Source: Darksidea phi (lineage: Eukaryota; Ascomycota; Dothideomycetes; Pleosporales; Lentitheciaceae). Taken from it: DNA of 64,000 nucleotides. The notes below the pieces were generated by a model, which was given only the letters and a program-made list of their open reading frames with translations, made no database searches and had not been told where the DNA came from. A program made the translations under genes and the position numbers. The DNA is taken from positions 520,744-584,743 of the forward strand of contig JASJFT010000002.1 in NCBI GenBank assembly GCA_030770425.1, read 5' to 3'. Positions 47,940-60,239 of this stretch are shown here, one piece after another (within the stretch, counting starts at the first letter, position 1; each line of letters begins with the position of its first letter).

Positions 47940-48188
47940 ACTGATGACACGCTGCTAAGCGGGAGGCTAGTAGAGCAAAGAATGGGTTGTGCCGATTGCG
48001 ATCGAGACGTTGAGATGGTAGACGTGGGACGATTGATGCGGTTGTAGGGTGGGGAAGGGGAGAACGAAGTTGCCGATCAGATGCGCCAAGCCGTAGGGGC
48101 TCAGCTTCATCCAAATCTTGGCGGAGCTGACAACCTCATTTCTTCAGCCTTGCTTCAATAGAGTATTGATAAAGAACGTTTCCACATT
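47940..48188. promoter_or_regulatory. Bidirectional promoter of protease and ankyrin genes
   Basis: Only 249 bp separate the two divergent start codons, so expression of the two genes is probably linked. Confidence 0.5.
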
Positions 48189-51100
48189 ATGCAGACACAA
48201 GAGAGCGACAATGAGAGCCTGTGGCCAATCTCTCGTGCCACTATCAAGTTGCGCCGTAGTCTAGAGGATTGCCTCTTAGTCCCTGCTCTCTCTAACCCAA
48301 AGGATGACTGGGTTGGAAACCGTCTAACGGACTTCAATCTTTGGGCCTCCGGGGTCGGTGCATTAGCAGGAAAGTCCGCATCGCTTGACCAGCGCCTTAC
48401 AGACCAACCAGATGCTCAGGCTGTCATACTGGGTCTCCTTACTGTGACGACCAATCTAGTAGCCCTGTGCGCGCAGGTCGGTATGTATTCTAGACTTGTA
48501 CCTATAAAGTGCACGAACTCATCACTCCTGAGGTTCCGATACGGATGCGACTACGTCCTCCCTAGAACGTGCTGGTGGCAGTGGCATCGCCCGTCCGCAG
48601 CTTCATTCGTCTACCGAAGCTAGGTCAGCCAGCTCTCCGCCTGACGATGCTGGCTCATTCATCTCTTCACCTGATGGACCCGATGTCTCGCCCTTAAGTC
48701 TAGCGAAGGGAGATGTTGAGACATTTCTAGACCAAATCATCGCCGTCGGAATGCATATCCGATCAGCTGGTGCTGGATCACGTTCACTCAAAGCGGATAG
48801 CCACTTCACCTGGAAAGACTACGAGACTCTTTGCAAAAAGGAAACCATACCATCGACTCGCGTGAATGCGGAAGATTTACAAGAGCTGAGGTCATACTTG
48901 CTCTTTCTGTTGTTCGCCGAGCCATCCTACCAGGCCAACAACGACCCCGAGGAAACACTACAAAGAAAGAGTAAGAGCCCTGGTACTAACCCCTATCTGG
49001 CTTCTCATGGTTTTGATCCGGAATCTGAGTTTGAAATCCTGCCTAGCGATGTGCGGAAGATTTTAGATCGATTGGTATTTACGAACCTGCGCCGGCGCAA
49101 CCGATTCTGGTATGCCAAACAGCACGCTAAGAGACTGGAAGATGATGCTGAGATCTGTTCTGCATTTTCCGAGCCGCCAGACGCGACTGAGGGACGAGAC
49201 AACAATGCAAGAGTCGTGCAGACAGAAGAGCAGTCGCACCAGGTCAGTGACAGCCAAGGGAAAGCGCGTAGAGAAGGGACAAGCACAGTGCCATCTGTGT
49301 ACAAGGTTGATGTGGCGAAGTTGAGTTCACCAGCGCCTTCAACGCCAGCCACGAGCCGAATGTCAGTCTCGCTTAAGAAGTCCGGCTGGCCACGTCCGCC
49401 GAAGTTGATTTTGGACCGGAAAACGTTCCAATGCCCATGCTGTTTCATCACATTGTCTCCTTTTGGTAAAGACCACCAACGTTGGAGGCATGTATGTTCA
49501 CTCCTTGAGATCGGTTATGGTTCCTGACAGATGCATACAGGCAGCACTTGTCGGCGGACATCTACCCCTACACCTGCATTTTTCCCGATTGCTCAATGAG
49601 CGCACCTCTGTTCGTCACGCGAACGGAATGGAAGACACACCTCCGTTCGCACAGATCGTCCAATTATTGGGAGTGCTTTGTGTGCACAAATGCCGACGAA
49701 TCGACCACGTTCTCTCGTTCTGACGATTTTCTTGCTCATGTTCATGAACAGCACGGCGATTCTATACCGAGAGAAGAAGCTGTTCAATGGTTGGAAGTAT
49801 GCGTTCGCTCGGATCCGTTATCCGTTGACGTGTGTCCACTGTGCGTTAGCAAACCTCAACCAACCGCTATCGACCCCACATCGCTGTTGGAGCACATTGG
49901 CGACCACATGCATGACTTTTCACTGCAATCTCTTCCGTGGATGGACTTACCCGAGGGGTTGATTAAGCCGCCACTTCAAGGAGGCAAAATAGCACACATC
50001 CAGGGATGGCTGCTGGCTCTCCCTTCAACAAACCCCATGTATGGTTCCGAAGAGGACTCTCCAAGACGCCCGAGTCAACATGAGTTGATGACGGATTCAA
50101 CTGAGAACAAGATTCCTCTAACGAAGGACAACCTCGCCGCTCACACCGCCTCTTTGACTGATTTTGACCTTTTAGGTTCAGATCAAGCCCAAAGTGCCAT
50201 GGAAGATCAGCGTATGCACTATTTCGCAGAGAGCAGCGGCGCTTCGTCTCAGGCTCAACTGGATATCGGCTCAGCTTGGAATGACTACCAGGCAACTATA
50301 ATCTCAAACGACAAAAACTCAGAGGATCCCATGATGCGGACGGATTCTGATGAAGATTTGAATACTGGAGTGGTCACAAGCGCTATTGAAGGGAACAATG
50401 ACACATTGGTAGCGGTAAAAAGCGAACACATCTCTCCAGAGCAGATCTACCCTGAAGATACAATAACAAATATATGGAATTCGGGAGACCAGACATCATT
50501 GTTACGGGCAGCGGAAAAAGGACTCGAAGATGTTTTATCGCTGCTACTAACAAGATATGATATTGAGGATAACTCGAAGGATGAAGATGGGCGGACGGCG
50601 TTATCGCACGCGATAAAGGGGGAGCATGAGGCGGTCGTTAGAATGCTACTAGCTCGAAGCGATGTTAACGCCGATCTGAAGGATAATGGCGGACGGACAT
50701 TGCTGTCATGGGCGGTGCAGATGGGGCACGATGTTATCGTCAAACTGCTGCTGAGGTCTGGCAGAGTAGACACCGACTCGGAGGATAAAAACCGTCGGAC
50801 CCCGTTGTCATGGGCTGCTGAGAATGGGCGCGAGGCCGTTATGCGGCTGCTTCTTGACAGGGGCGCGAACACCGAGGCTAAGGATGACGTCGGCCGGACG
50901 CCACTGTCGTGGGCCGCCCTGAACGGGCATACAGCCACCACCCAGCTGCTACTCGACAAGGGCGCTAATATCGAGCAGAAAGATGAGCGTGGTTGGACGC
51001 CGCTGTCGTGGGCCGCCTGGAACGGGCATACAGCCACCACCCAACTGCTACTCGAGCAGAGCGCTGATATCGAGTCGAAAGATGAGACTAGTCAGACGCC

Positions 51101-51530
51101 GCTATCGTTAGCCGCCCAGCGTGGTAATAAGGCTATCGTCCAACTGCTACTTGAGAAGGGCGCTAATATCGAGTCGGAAGATGAGGGTGGTCGGACGCCG
51201 CTGTCGTGGGCCGCCCTGAACGGGCATACAGCCACCACCCAGCTGCTACTCGAGAAGGGCGCTAATATTGAGTCGAAAGATGAGGGTGGTCTGACGCCGC
51301 TGTCGTGGGCCGCCTGGAACGGGCATAAGGCTATCGTCCAACTGCTGCTCGAGAAGGGCACTAATATCGAGTCGGAAGATGAGGGTGGTCGGACGCCGCT
51401 GTCGTTAGCCGCCCAGTACGACGATAAGGCTATCGTCCAACTGCTGCTCGAGAAGGGCGCTAATATCGAGTCGAAAGATAAGGGTGGCCGGACGATCGCT
51501 TCGAAAGTCACGCGATCCGCTATAGATTAG
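48189..51530 (+). CDS. C2H2 zinc-finger/ankyrin protein with near-identical repeats
   Basis: The model is join(48189..48480, 48533..49491, 49545..51530), 1078 aa. The joints give AQVGSDTDATTSS and RWRHHLSADIYPYTC. The N-terminal 95 residues hold a fungal domain often placed before such zinc fingers (DDWVGNRLTDFNLWASGVGA, LTDQPDAQAVILGLL). Residues about 405-560 carry irregular C2H2-like fingers (CPCC...H, YTCIFPDC...H, WECFVC...H, DVCPLC...H). Residues about 727-1070 are roughly ten 33-aa ankyrin repeats. The last six or so are almost identical in DNA (TPLSWAALNGHTATTQLLLE type). Such high internal conservation is seen in fungal allorecognition and NLR-type repeat proteins. It is divergent from the S8 protease. 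A sensor or scaffold role is inferred only. Confidence 0.8.
50893..51490 (+). repeat. 99-bp near-identical ankyrin-coding tandem repeats
   Basis: About six 99-bp units share long identical blocks (for example GAGAAGGGCGCTAATATCGA and CGGACGCCGCTGTCGTGGGC), with a few clustered amino-acid differences (WAALNGH, WAAWNGH, LAAQRGN, LAAQYDD). Upstream ankyrin units (50490-50890) are much more diverged. Confidence 0.9.
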
Positions 51531-53535
51531 AGGCTCCTCGACTACGCCAGGGAGGCTGAAGATACGGTTTCCGGACTCCACGTCTTCCCAAACGAAATAC
51601 CGCAGTACTCCAAGGACATAACTGGGGACATCGCCGAACTTCTCGCCATCTCCAGTGCCCTTCGCGTGCTAGATGATGATCTCAAATTGTCCCGCTATGG
51701 AAGGTATTCCGGCCGTATTCTCCAGGATCTCGAAACATGTCTCCCGAGCTTGGGCTATACGCTTGACGATGTCCGCAATATATTCAGCAAATCGGGGCGA
51801 AACGGCCGACGGCACCCGGGGGCGCTCCCGGGCACCCCACCGTATGCCCAGATCTGGAAAGATGCTTGCACGGGCTTGCGCGCCCAAGGGATCAGCTTGC
51901 CCATACGACTTGAGTTATACAGGACATATCTGCAGAGTATGCAGGATATCTTGAAAGGGTGAGTCGTACTAAAATGGATTTATAGATCTGAGATTGACGT
52001 TGAATAGCAACGTGGGGGATGAAGACATTGAAACCATCCGGATTCGTATAAGTAAGCTCTTGAAAACGGAGGAGCAGGAGCACGACTACTTCAGTAGACT
52101 TGCGGTAGATCCTCGTGCACACGGTATGATCCCTTGTTTACACGCGTTAGTCTTCCGCGAAGTCATTTGCTGTATGCCTTTATGGAAGAGCCGACAAGAA
52201 TCTAACTTCAATATGCAGTGCCCCATACACCCGGACCCCAATCTCTGGCTGTACCGATATCAACATACGAGCGATATTCGACATACCCAGCTTACGGCCA
52301 CCCACCTCCGCCGCCGCCGCCGCCACCTCCTCCTCCTCCTCGCTCGCCCAATATGGAGACATACCTTATGTTCCACCTCCTGTGCCTGAGATCCCCCTTC
52401 TACAGTCGCCAACTTTTTCGAAGGCAACAGCGCAGACGTATTCAGCCAATTCTAATGATTCTGGTGACTCCGTAATCCATTGGGCCGTGAAGATTTTCGA
52501 TGGCCGACATTCCACTACTCCGTGTCAAATCCTAGGAGAACCGTAGGTTAAACTCTGCGGAGGAGAAGCGGCCTAGCTAATAATCAGCAGGACCAAATGC
52601 CTTGGAAGAGACGAACCGGAAGCAATGGAACTTTTGGACAACGATGGTTTTCAGAAAGTGCTTGAGCTGTAAGCGTGACCCACCACTGTCCAACGATATG
52701 AACTAATGTGCCTTCCAGTCCTTTCGAATCAACAAACGTCTGGGTCCGATTGTACTGGAGGTCTGACGATAACCGAGCTAGAATACTGTTTCTCACCTTG
52801 GACCCAGACGGCCGGAGAATGAGATACTGCTTCCCGCTTACGGGGTTGAAGGTCCTGCGAACCGAGTCTTGCCTGCAATTATGTCGGCTCAACCGTCAAG
52901 ATGGACAGCTCGATCTCTGGGCCAACCTGAGGTTCACAATTTACGAAAGTCAGTGACTTGACACATGTTATCCGCCTAAGGCTAACATTTCCAGGAATGG
53001 TCTTATTTTATTGCACTCTTGTGGCCATGAAACGTCAAGATAATGTAAGGACTCCGCAAGAATTGGAAGATTTCTTCCAGCCCGGAGAGAAGAAGGAATT
53101 CGGAGGGTGAGAACAGCCATGCTCGAGATGGGTTGACCCCGCTAAGACGCTATAGTGAAATCAGAGATGATCCCTACCACCACGCCTTCCGCATATTTCG
53201 AGATAAAGATTCTGGCTGTGTCCGATTCGAGGCCACTCCGCGTCGTGGACCTCTAAAAGCGATCCCGATCTGGACAGCTTTTGTCACAGAGTATATTAGA
53301 CAGAGAAGCTGGATGGAGCGGGTTAGCCACTGCACGGTGCAATTCCGTGACTTGCATCCTTACATATTTTGGAACGGGTACAGTCTACCGAAGGGACCTT
53401 CAGGCAGGTACCAGTTGACATTCACAACACCTGATGGTATGTACTCACTCATCATGCCCCGATGTCCGCTATCAATTGACGATCGCAGATGCCAGAAACT
53501 TCATGGAGATTTTCCATCAGATCGGGACTCAGTGA
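51531..53535 (+). pseudogene. Conserved fungal protein gene without start and with frameshift
   Basis: Eight exon-like blocks (51531..51958, 52008..52123, 52219..52542, 52591..52668, 52719..52948, 52995..53106, 53156..53436, 53489..53535) splice cleanly and follow a widespread ascomycete protein of unknown function: DYAREAEDTVSGLHVFP, RYLQ-like YRTYLQSM, a proline-rich stretch, HWAVKIFDGRHSTTP, PFESTNVWVRLYW, FRIFRDKDSGCVRFEATPRR and DARNFMEIFHQIG before TGA. The first block is in frame with the ankyrin gene and separated from it only by TAG at 51528-51530. It contains no ATG of its own until MQDILKG. A one-base slip in the polyproline tract (about 52310-52340) breaks exon 3. It is probably a recent pseudogene, or part of a fused ancestor with the ankyrin gene. 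Confidence 0.7.
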
Positions 53536-53869
53536 CGCCCATAGCTGGCCGCGCATTGAAGGGAGCAGATCATGGGCACCTCACATTTCCCTCCGAATCT
53601 CACTTTTGACGTTTGGGGTCCCTGGTACTTTGGGTTTAAAGGTTCGTCGTACTTACGCTCTGTATCTTTTCGAAATATACAACGACGATCACGACGAAAT
53701 GGTAACGACACTTACGATTAAATGATTGAACGAGGGAGGGCGGTCCGCATTGCAAAGATATACCCCTCTCCGCAGGATATTCTTAACTCAGGTTGGGGTG
53801 AAAGAGTTGGCTTTTTTGCTTTTCTACGTTATGTCCCTGTTTGTTTGCGAGATAATTAGTTTGCGCAAT
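53536..53869. other. Spacer before AT-rich island
   Basis: 334 bp. Nothing recognised. Confidence 0.4.
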
Positions 53870-55350
53870 GTTACAGTACACTCTTTCGTAGTTTAATATG
53901 TAGACATTATAGCCATAATTCACATCCTCTAGCACTGTCACATCCACTTCGAGCTACAGTCATGTAATAATGAGGCGTGAAGTGACTGTCGGTCCGTGCG
54001 CCTTTCAAAACTAAAGCGACGTTCGGTCGCGTCATTTTCGTTCGGTCTTCTCTAATAATAAGGAGAAAAGGAGTTCGTGCTTTGGCTACAAAAACTTCTA
54101 ATTTTCTCTAATACCTACCTCCTTTTTTTAATGCAAAAGAACCGTATATTTGAAATAAGTAGCTTTTAGCGTTATTAGGTTGGTAGTACTATAGTACTAT
54201 ATCCCGATCCTTAACAAGGGCGCTTAATCCTTAATAAGGGCGTCTTATCGAATAAATAGTAGCTATTACGTTGTTAAACTCACGGAATAACCTAAAAAGA
54301 TAATACAAAAAGGTAATTTGTCCCGAATACCTTAAAATATAAGGTTATTAGTTAAAGTCGCTACCTAAGGCTTATATTACGATACGACTACGAGGAAAAC
54401 GACCCAAGCCTTATAAAAGAGGGCGTAGCGCGTATCGTAGTAAGAATTCCTATTATAGTTTCTACATAGTTATAGCTATAAGAATACAAAAAATATAGTA
54501 GAAGGTTAAATAAATCTAGCCTTAGCTATATATCTAGGTTAAACTTCCTTAGTATAACTCCTTAGACGAATATACTATGAAAAATCGTAGGCTATTAATT
54601 AAGGGTTATTCGACGTACGCACCTTGACTCAAATTCCGGGTAAGGGCTGATAGTGCGTTGCTCGAACCGTTGGGTTTATAGGTAGGTGAGGTATAACCCA
54701 ACGGATTCTATTACTAGAACAACTATTAAGAAAGATTCTTATAAGTCAATCTGGTGTAGAGGTTTAACTACGAAGAACTAAGAAAGAAAACTAAGGAGAT
54801 CCTCTACCTTCTTATATCGTTCCTTATAGCTAAGGGCCGAGCGTAGCAGAGTCCCGTTACATAACTTTCTCTAACTCGTCCTAGCTCGTCTACCTTGGGG
54901 GACGAGTGCAGCTAAATCCGCTAAGCCGTCCTCTCGCAACTCGTCTAACTCGTCGACGTTACGTGATGTTGGATCACTAACTAAGCTATGGCTTTCGTCG
55001 CTAGCTACACCAGAGTGCCCGCACCGTCCTGGCCTGTTCTGGAGCAACGCGCACCGGGTGTGGTTGTAACATGAAGATAATATAATATCTACCTCTTCTG
55101 AATAAAGATTAGAGTAAGTTCTATTATTCCTAGCCTTAAATCTAGAAGATAGGCTAGATAGAACTTCTAATCACGTAATTAGGTATGATTCCTGGGGAAG
55201 GGGGGGGAGATGGTTCGGAGGTAGGTAAGGGGAAATCAATTTAAGCCGAGCCGATCGGGCTAAGGAATAGCTATTAAGCTTACTTTACCCTTGCTCCTAT
55301 AATCGAGCGGTATATAATGTTAAGGGGCGATTTTACTATTTAAATATAGT
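53870..55350. mobile_element. AT-rich, RIP-like degraded repeat island
   Basis: About 1.5 kb with markedly higher A+T than its surroundings, many TA dinucleotides, and stops in all frames. This is the usual look of a transposon mutated by RIP. Faint translated traces (LIKEGVARIV-like) recall a helix-turn-helix of a DDE transposase but are not reliable. A 10-bp perfect hairpin stem, CCGTTGGGTT/AACCCAACGG, lies at 54667-54704. Ends were not defined. Confidence 0.6.
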
Positions 55351-55385
55351 CTCTCATCAAACGCGAACCATCCACGCAAAACGGC

Positions 55386-56758
55386 TTGATGGTGCACCAT
55401 GACCTTGTAGAAGCATCCATGGACCAGACGGAGGAGCTTATGACTAAAATCTGGTCAGTGCTGTCAAAATTCGAAGAGAGCTGTGCTAGCTCTATGTCGA
55501 ATATGCTCTTACATGCTAGTAACTGCGGCCATCTTAAGGCTCTTTCAGTATCCGGTTATCTCGTCCTCAAGATTGAAAAGTATTTCATGACGCTAGACTA
55601 ACGTCACAAGCGAAAGCAGCTCATAGAAAAACAAAGGTAAGCTCAGGACCGGCCAAGGAAGACTTGGTGAACTGACACATTCGTAGAACTACGCTTAGCA
55701 TGCGAGCAGACATTCCTCTACAAGAAGTTGACTACGTTACTCCCTCTTTGGCACCAGCCGACAACATGTGCATGTACCGGGAAGACCAGGAAGAGGTTTT
55801 ATGATCAGTTACTGGAGTCGCTGTTTTTTGATACTTCGCATTCAAATTGGTCTCGAAGCGGCAATATTTTTGGACCGTCACATCGACCAAGCCGTTATTC
55901 TCCGTTTTCTCGCCGACGTAGCAAATGCCATGCAGTCGGGCAGGCAGTTAGACCTCCAACAGAGATTTCGCCGCAGTGCCGACCTTTGCATTTTATGTCA
56001 GACAACTGTCAACGTGAAGCCCGGCCAAGGTTGCTACTGGACTCACGCCCGGGTATATCACATTGATTGTATCGATTGTCCTACGTGCAACGGTCTTTCC
56101 AAATTAGTGTACGCCGACGAGGGAAACTCTTCTGTGGAATGTTCCCGTTGCAGCCATGGGAGTTTAACGGCCTTCATCTCTCAAAAAATGGGACAGGGTT
56201 TTGTCATTCTGCCTTCCAGATAGCTCGTCTTCGCGCATCTCCTCTACGTGGCTTGGGCTCGTCTTGCAAACACCTGCAAGCCCGGAGTTGCTCCTTGTAT
56301 GTACCCATTTCTCCAGCATCTTCAGGGGGCGCAGAACGACGAAATTTGCGGGAGGGAGTGCGAACATCAGCGACATTCTATTCCCACTACCTTGCCCACA
56401 GGGCTGGAAAGCCTATCGGTCGACGCCGGAAGTCCCTGTCCGCCTCGAACATTCGTACGCTGCATTCTATGATGGCTAAGAAAGCAACAAGGCTTGGAAG
56501 TATCTATTCATGAACCTTCAGACTGGCGTATCCCAGTGGGAGTTTCCTGCATCAGGTCACTCTTCTACCAATCAAGCATCCTCCCTGGAGATAGTCTCGG
56601 ATGTGCAATGGCCGTCGCTCAATGGGATGTCGCAAATCGCTCAGGCACCATCGGAAGGGAGCGCTCGTATTGACTTTTTGAGGACGAATGCCGGGGCGAC
56701 GAGTTTTAATATTTTAGGAAATGGGAACATGTGGTGCATAGTCATCGAAAAAGTATAG
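55386..56758 (+). pseudogene. Degraded gene with LIM-like zinc motif and WW-like segment
   Basis: Several frames in order: a helical block at 55386-55601, a frame at 55768-56223 with a Cys/His-rich LIM-like stretch (CILCQTTVNV, HIDCIDCPTC, SVECSRC), and a region at 56390-56550 where PQGWKAYRSTPEVPV is followed, after a TAA, by YLFMNLQTGVSQWEFP, which together resemble a WW domain. Stops and frame changes lie between the blocks, and splice sites that rescue them all were not found. It is probably a pseudogene; an undetected exon structure is possible. Confidence 0.4.
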
Positions 56759-58381
56759 TTGTCGGGAAGAGAATACATGGAGCGCTCGGCTCGGCACCTT
56801 AAGACTTCATCTCAAGCAGAAATAAAGATTTCACCTCTATGCAGCGTTCGCATGTCACCCTTCCTAAACAGGGCAAAAACACGGCCTTTTCCTTTAAATG
56901 AAAAAAGTTAGAAGAATTTTTTTTCCTTCCTGCAAGTCTTCCATTTGTCAGGTCTTCAAGTTTCTGAAAACCGTCCTTATAATTACCATAGTATAAACTA
57001 CTTTTCTTCCTCTCGCACGACTTGCGCACATACGTACTTTGATTTCCAAGAGCAGAATCTACTTCGGTACTTACCTGTCGCAACACAAAGCGACAAGGAC
57101 CATACATTTTTAAACACAGAGCACCCAGACCACACCATGAAACTCACAGCTAACCTTAGAAAAAAGCCCCAAGGAAACCCCAAGAGAGATCATCGGAACA
57201 TAACCTTTTAGCCGCCACTCTTTGCGTCAAAGACCCGGAAATAATACCCGAACCGCCCAACGTCACAAAACATACAAGCATTACTCATGCCTGAGACAGC
57301 CCCGTATCGCAGGCAAACACTCCTGCGGCCCGCCAAGCGAGCAACGGCATCAGCCACGCCACCCAAAACACCGCCCAGCGGCTCAGTACGCTCATCTATA
57401 CGACAAGAAACCATGTGTATCATTCGTCTGGGCGCCCCCTCTCTCTCAGGCTCAGATGAGTCCCACTCGTACGTAACTACGAACGCAGCGTCCCAAAAAT
57501 AAACAATAAAAAATAAATCCTTTTCGCTTCTTCTAGAAGAAACAAGACCCAGGTCCTCGGGCTCGTCCAGGGGAGAGCGGACCCCACGTCCACGCGCGTA
57601 TTCCCCAGCCCAACGCGTTCAGCGGAGACCAGACCAGACCAGAACAAGCACAGCACGGAACCCCCGCCAACCTCTCACTTCCCCACGTGGGCACGTTCCT
57701 CGCTGCCGTTGGACGATCGCCGCGCCAAGCCAGGGCAGCGGCTGCGGGAGCCAAGCCAAGCCAAGCCAAGCTTTTTATTTTGGCGAGCCTTGGCCCATAC
57801 GGACGGCCCTGGCTATATTGGGCCGAGGGGTTTTGGGAAGGTGGGAAGGTGGGAGGGAGGGGGTGGGCTAGCGGAGATGTGGCGCTTGGCGAGCCGTAAG
57901 GGTGGAATACGGCCGGCTGAGGAGTGGATGGTGGGGTTGGACACGGGGAGTGATGGTTGCATGTACGTAATGCTCGGGCGAGTGTTGATGCCTGCTGAGC
58001 TGAAGCGGCTCTTGTACGAGCATATTTCGCAACGAGGTGAGCATATACGTGGGCCTGGGCGTCTCCATTGTGCTGTGTCGATGTTGCAGTCAGAATTTGT
58101 GGGGTCATCGCGTGAGGGCATCATCACTTCCGTAGTAAGAGATGACTGAGAGCAAGGGAGTATTGCTTGTAGCGAATGGATTATAAATTTGTAATGAGGG
58201 AATGTTACACGCCTCGTTGTAAAGATGACAGAGTTGAGACCAAAGGAAACCCATGTCTATGTGGATGAAGTACAACATCGTTATGCACACCTGCCATCGA
58301 GCCAGCGACTTCCGGGTATCTCAGATTTTGTTCCTGACCTCACTTCACCATCGCCCTCTTGACCGAAAAATCATAGAGTGT
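56759..58381. other. Gene-poor region
   Basis: 1.6 kb. Frames here (for example 57533-58108 on the minus strand) are GC-driven and lack domains. CCAAG repeats occur at 57751-57771. It probably includes the 3' UTR of the phosphate permease gene. Confidence 0.4.
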
Positions 58382-60239
58382 TTACTTGAAGTGCGGGGCG
58401 TTGAGGAACAAGGCCATGGTCACCCCACCGATGGTACCCGCAACGGGGATAGTCATGATCCAGGAGAAGACGAGGAGGCCAACTCGCTGCCAGTTGACAG
58501 CCCTGAAGGTACCATTGCAGAGACCCACGCCGACAGTGGCACCAGTGATGCACATAGACGTCGAAACGGGAAGCGAGTATTGCGAAAAGACCAAGACAGT
58601 GACGGCAGCGCCCATCTCCATAGAGGACCCTAGATAACGATTAGCAAATGTGCTGGACATGGAGCAGTGTGTCAAACGTACCTCGGGAAGGCGAGTGGTA
58701 AGTAATCTTGTTACCCATAACCTTCATAATGTTGTAACCATAGGTGATCAGACCAAGAGAGATGGTGAGTGAGAGCACGGCGAGTTGCCAGATGGGGACG
58801 CTGGCCTTGGACTGAAGCGCGTTACCGGTTCTCCAGGCACCGTAGATGACAGCCCAGGGACCAACCGAGTTACCGATATCATTGGCACCGTGAGCGAACG
58901 AGGCGGTACAGGCAGTCAAGACCTGGATAAACGAGTAGGTGAATTCGACCTCGTTGGGGTACTTTTCGGCGTTTGCGTAGACGCGCTCCATACGTGCACC
59001 CTCCGGAGTACCGTGAATACCGCTCTGAGCGGCGTGGATGTCGTAATGGAGACCATAAAGAGCGCCAACAACAATCATAGCAGGAATGCGCTTGATAAGA
59101 ATGACCATGTTCTTCTTCTCGTAAATCTCGCCGTCACCCATTGGGTTGTTGTGTAGGGTGCGCATAGCCCAGCCAAGCGGCCCGCGCTTCAACCTAAGCT
59201 TCGCGTGGAACTTCTCCCTTCCCTGCGCGATCAGCTCCTTGTAGGTGAGCTGTTTCTGCTCGGCGCGGACGGCAGCCTTCTCGCGGTCGGCCGAGGTAAT
59301 GGCATCCTCAGCACCCTTCACCGGGAGGTCAGAGCCGCTGAAGGAAGGCGAGCGTGTTTCAATCTCGGGAAGATCATCCTCTTGGACAACAGCGTAGTTG
59401 GGAACAACGATTTGGCCGTCGGCGGGCGGAGCGCGCTTAAAGAGGAGAGGTCCCTTGAGGAAGTCCCACCACTTGAGAGTGTGGTCCTTGTTGATGACCT
59501 TGCAGTAGATGAAGGGCACGAAGAAGAGAGCGGAGAGGATGCAGACACCGCTGCCGGTACCCATGGTGACAGCCGCGACATACCAGGCGGGCTTCTTGTT
59601 CAGGCCGAGGTTGGGAGAGCCCTTGTAGACGATGGAGAGGGTACAGATGGTACCGGCGATGAGGAAGAAGAAGGGCGCGGTGAAGACGGCCACCTTGGTG
59701 GGGTTGCGGCGCATGTGCACGACCACCTTGATGAGCATGAAGATGGAGGCACCAAAGCCAGCGGCGATGGCGGGCGCCATGCCTAGACCAGCGAAGATGG
59801 CACCCAGTCCCTTGCCCTTGTTCCACCCCCACTGGACCTCGCGGACTCCAACGGTTGCGACGCCGACACCAGCAATGGACGAGATCAGAGAATAGGTCGA
59901 GGAAACGTGAGCCGAGTGGCGCGTGCACCACATGACCCAGATGGAAGCACCGGCGAGGGCGCAGGTGAAGGCCAGCATCTGAACACTGGCGTCGCCCTTG
60001 AAAGAGGCCGGTGGGATGATGCCATTCTTGATCGTCTCGGCCGTTCGCGCACCGACGGTGATGGCTCCCACCATTTCGAAGATGGTTCCGAACACCATGG
60101 CCTGCCTGTACGAGACGGAGCGGGAGGAGACACTGGTGGCCCAGGCGTTGGCGACATCGTTGGCACCGTTGTTGTAGGCATCGAGCATGGCAAAGAAGGT
60201 GCCAATGACGAAGATGTAGGTGTAGTCGGTGAGCACCAT
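58382..60239 (-). CDS. pho89: PHO89-type sodium/phosphate symporter
   Basis: High-affinity Na+/phosphate co-transporter of the PiT family, in the plasma membrane. The model is complement(58382..58629, 58682..60239), 601 aa. The 52-bp intron joins SPSRG to SSMEMGAAVTVL. The start at MVLTDYTYIF has a good context and matches family starts; an ATG 57 bases upstream is open but unlikely. Both inverted PiT signatures are present: GANDVANAW at residues 25-33 and AHGANDIGNSVGP in the C-terminal half. About ten to twelve hydrophobic segments flank a polar central loop of some 150 residues. Confidence 0.96.

Noticed and set aside
50447..51511. Long minus-strand frames opposite the ankyrin repeats
   Set aside because: They are antisense of the periodic repeat; their Ser/Pro-rich products are shadows.
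57533..58149. Overlapping 146-191-codon frames on both strands
   Set aside because: They have low-complexity Pro/Ala/Gly composition, no domain and no splice partners.
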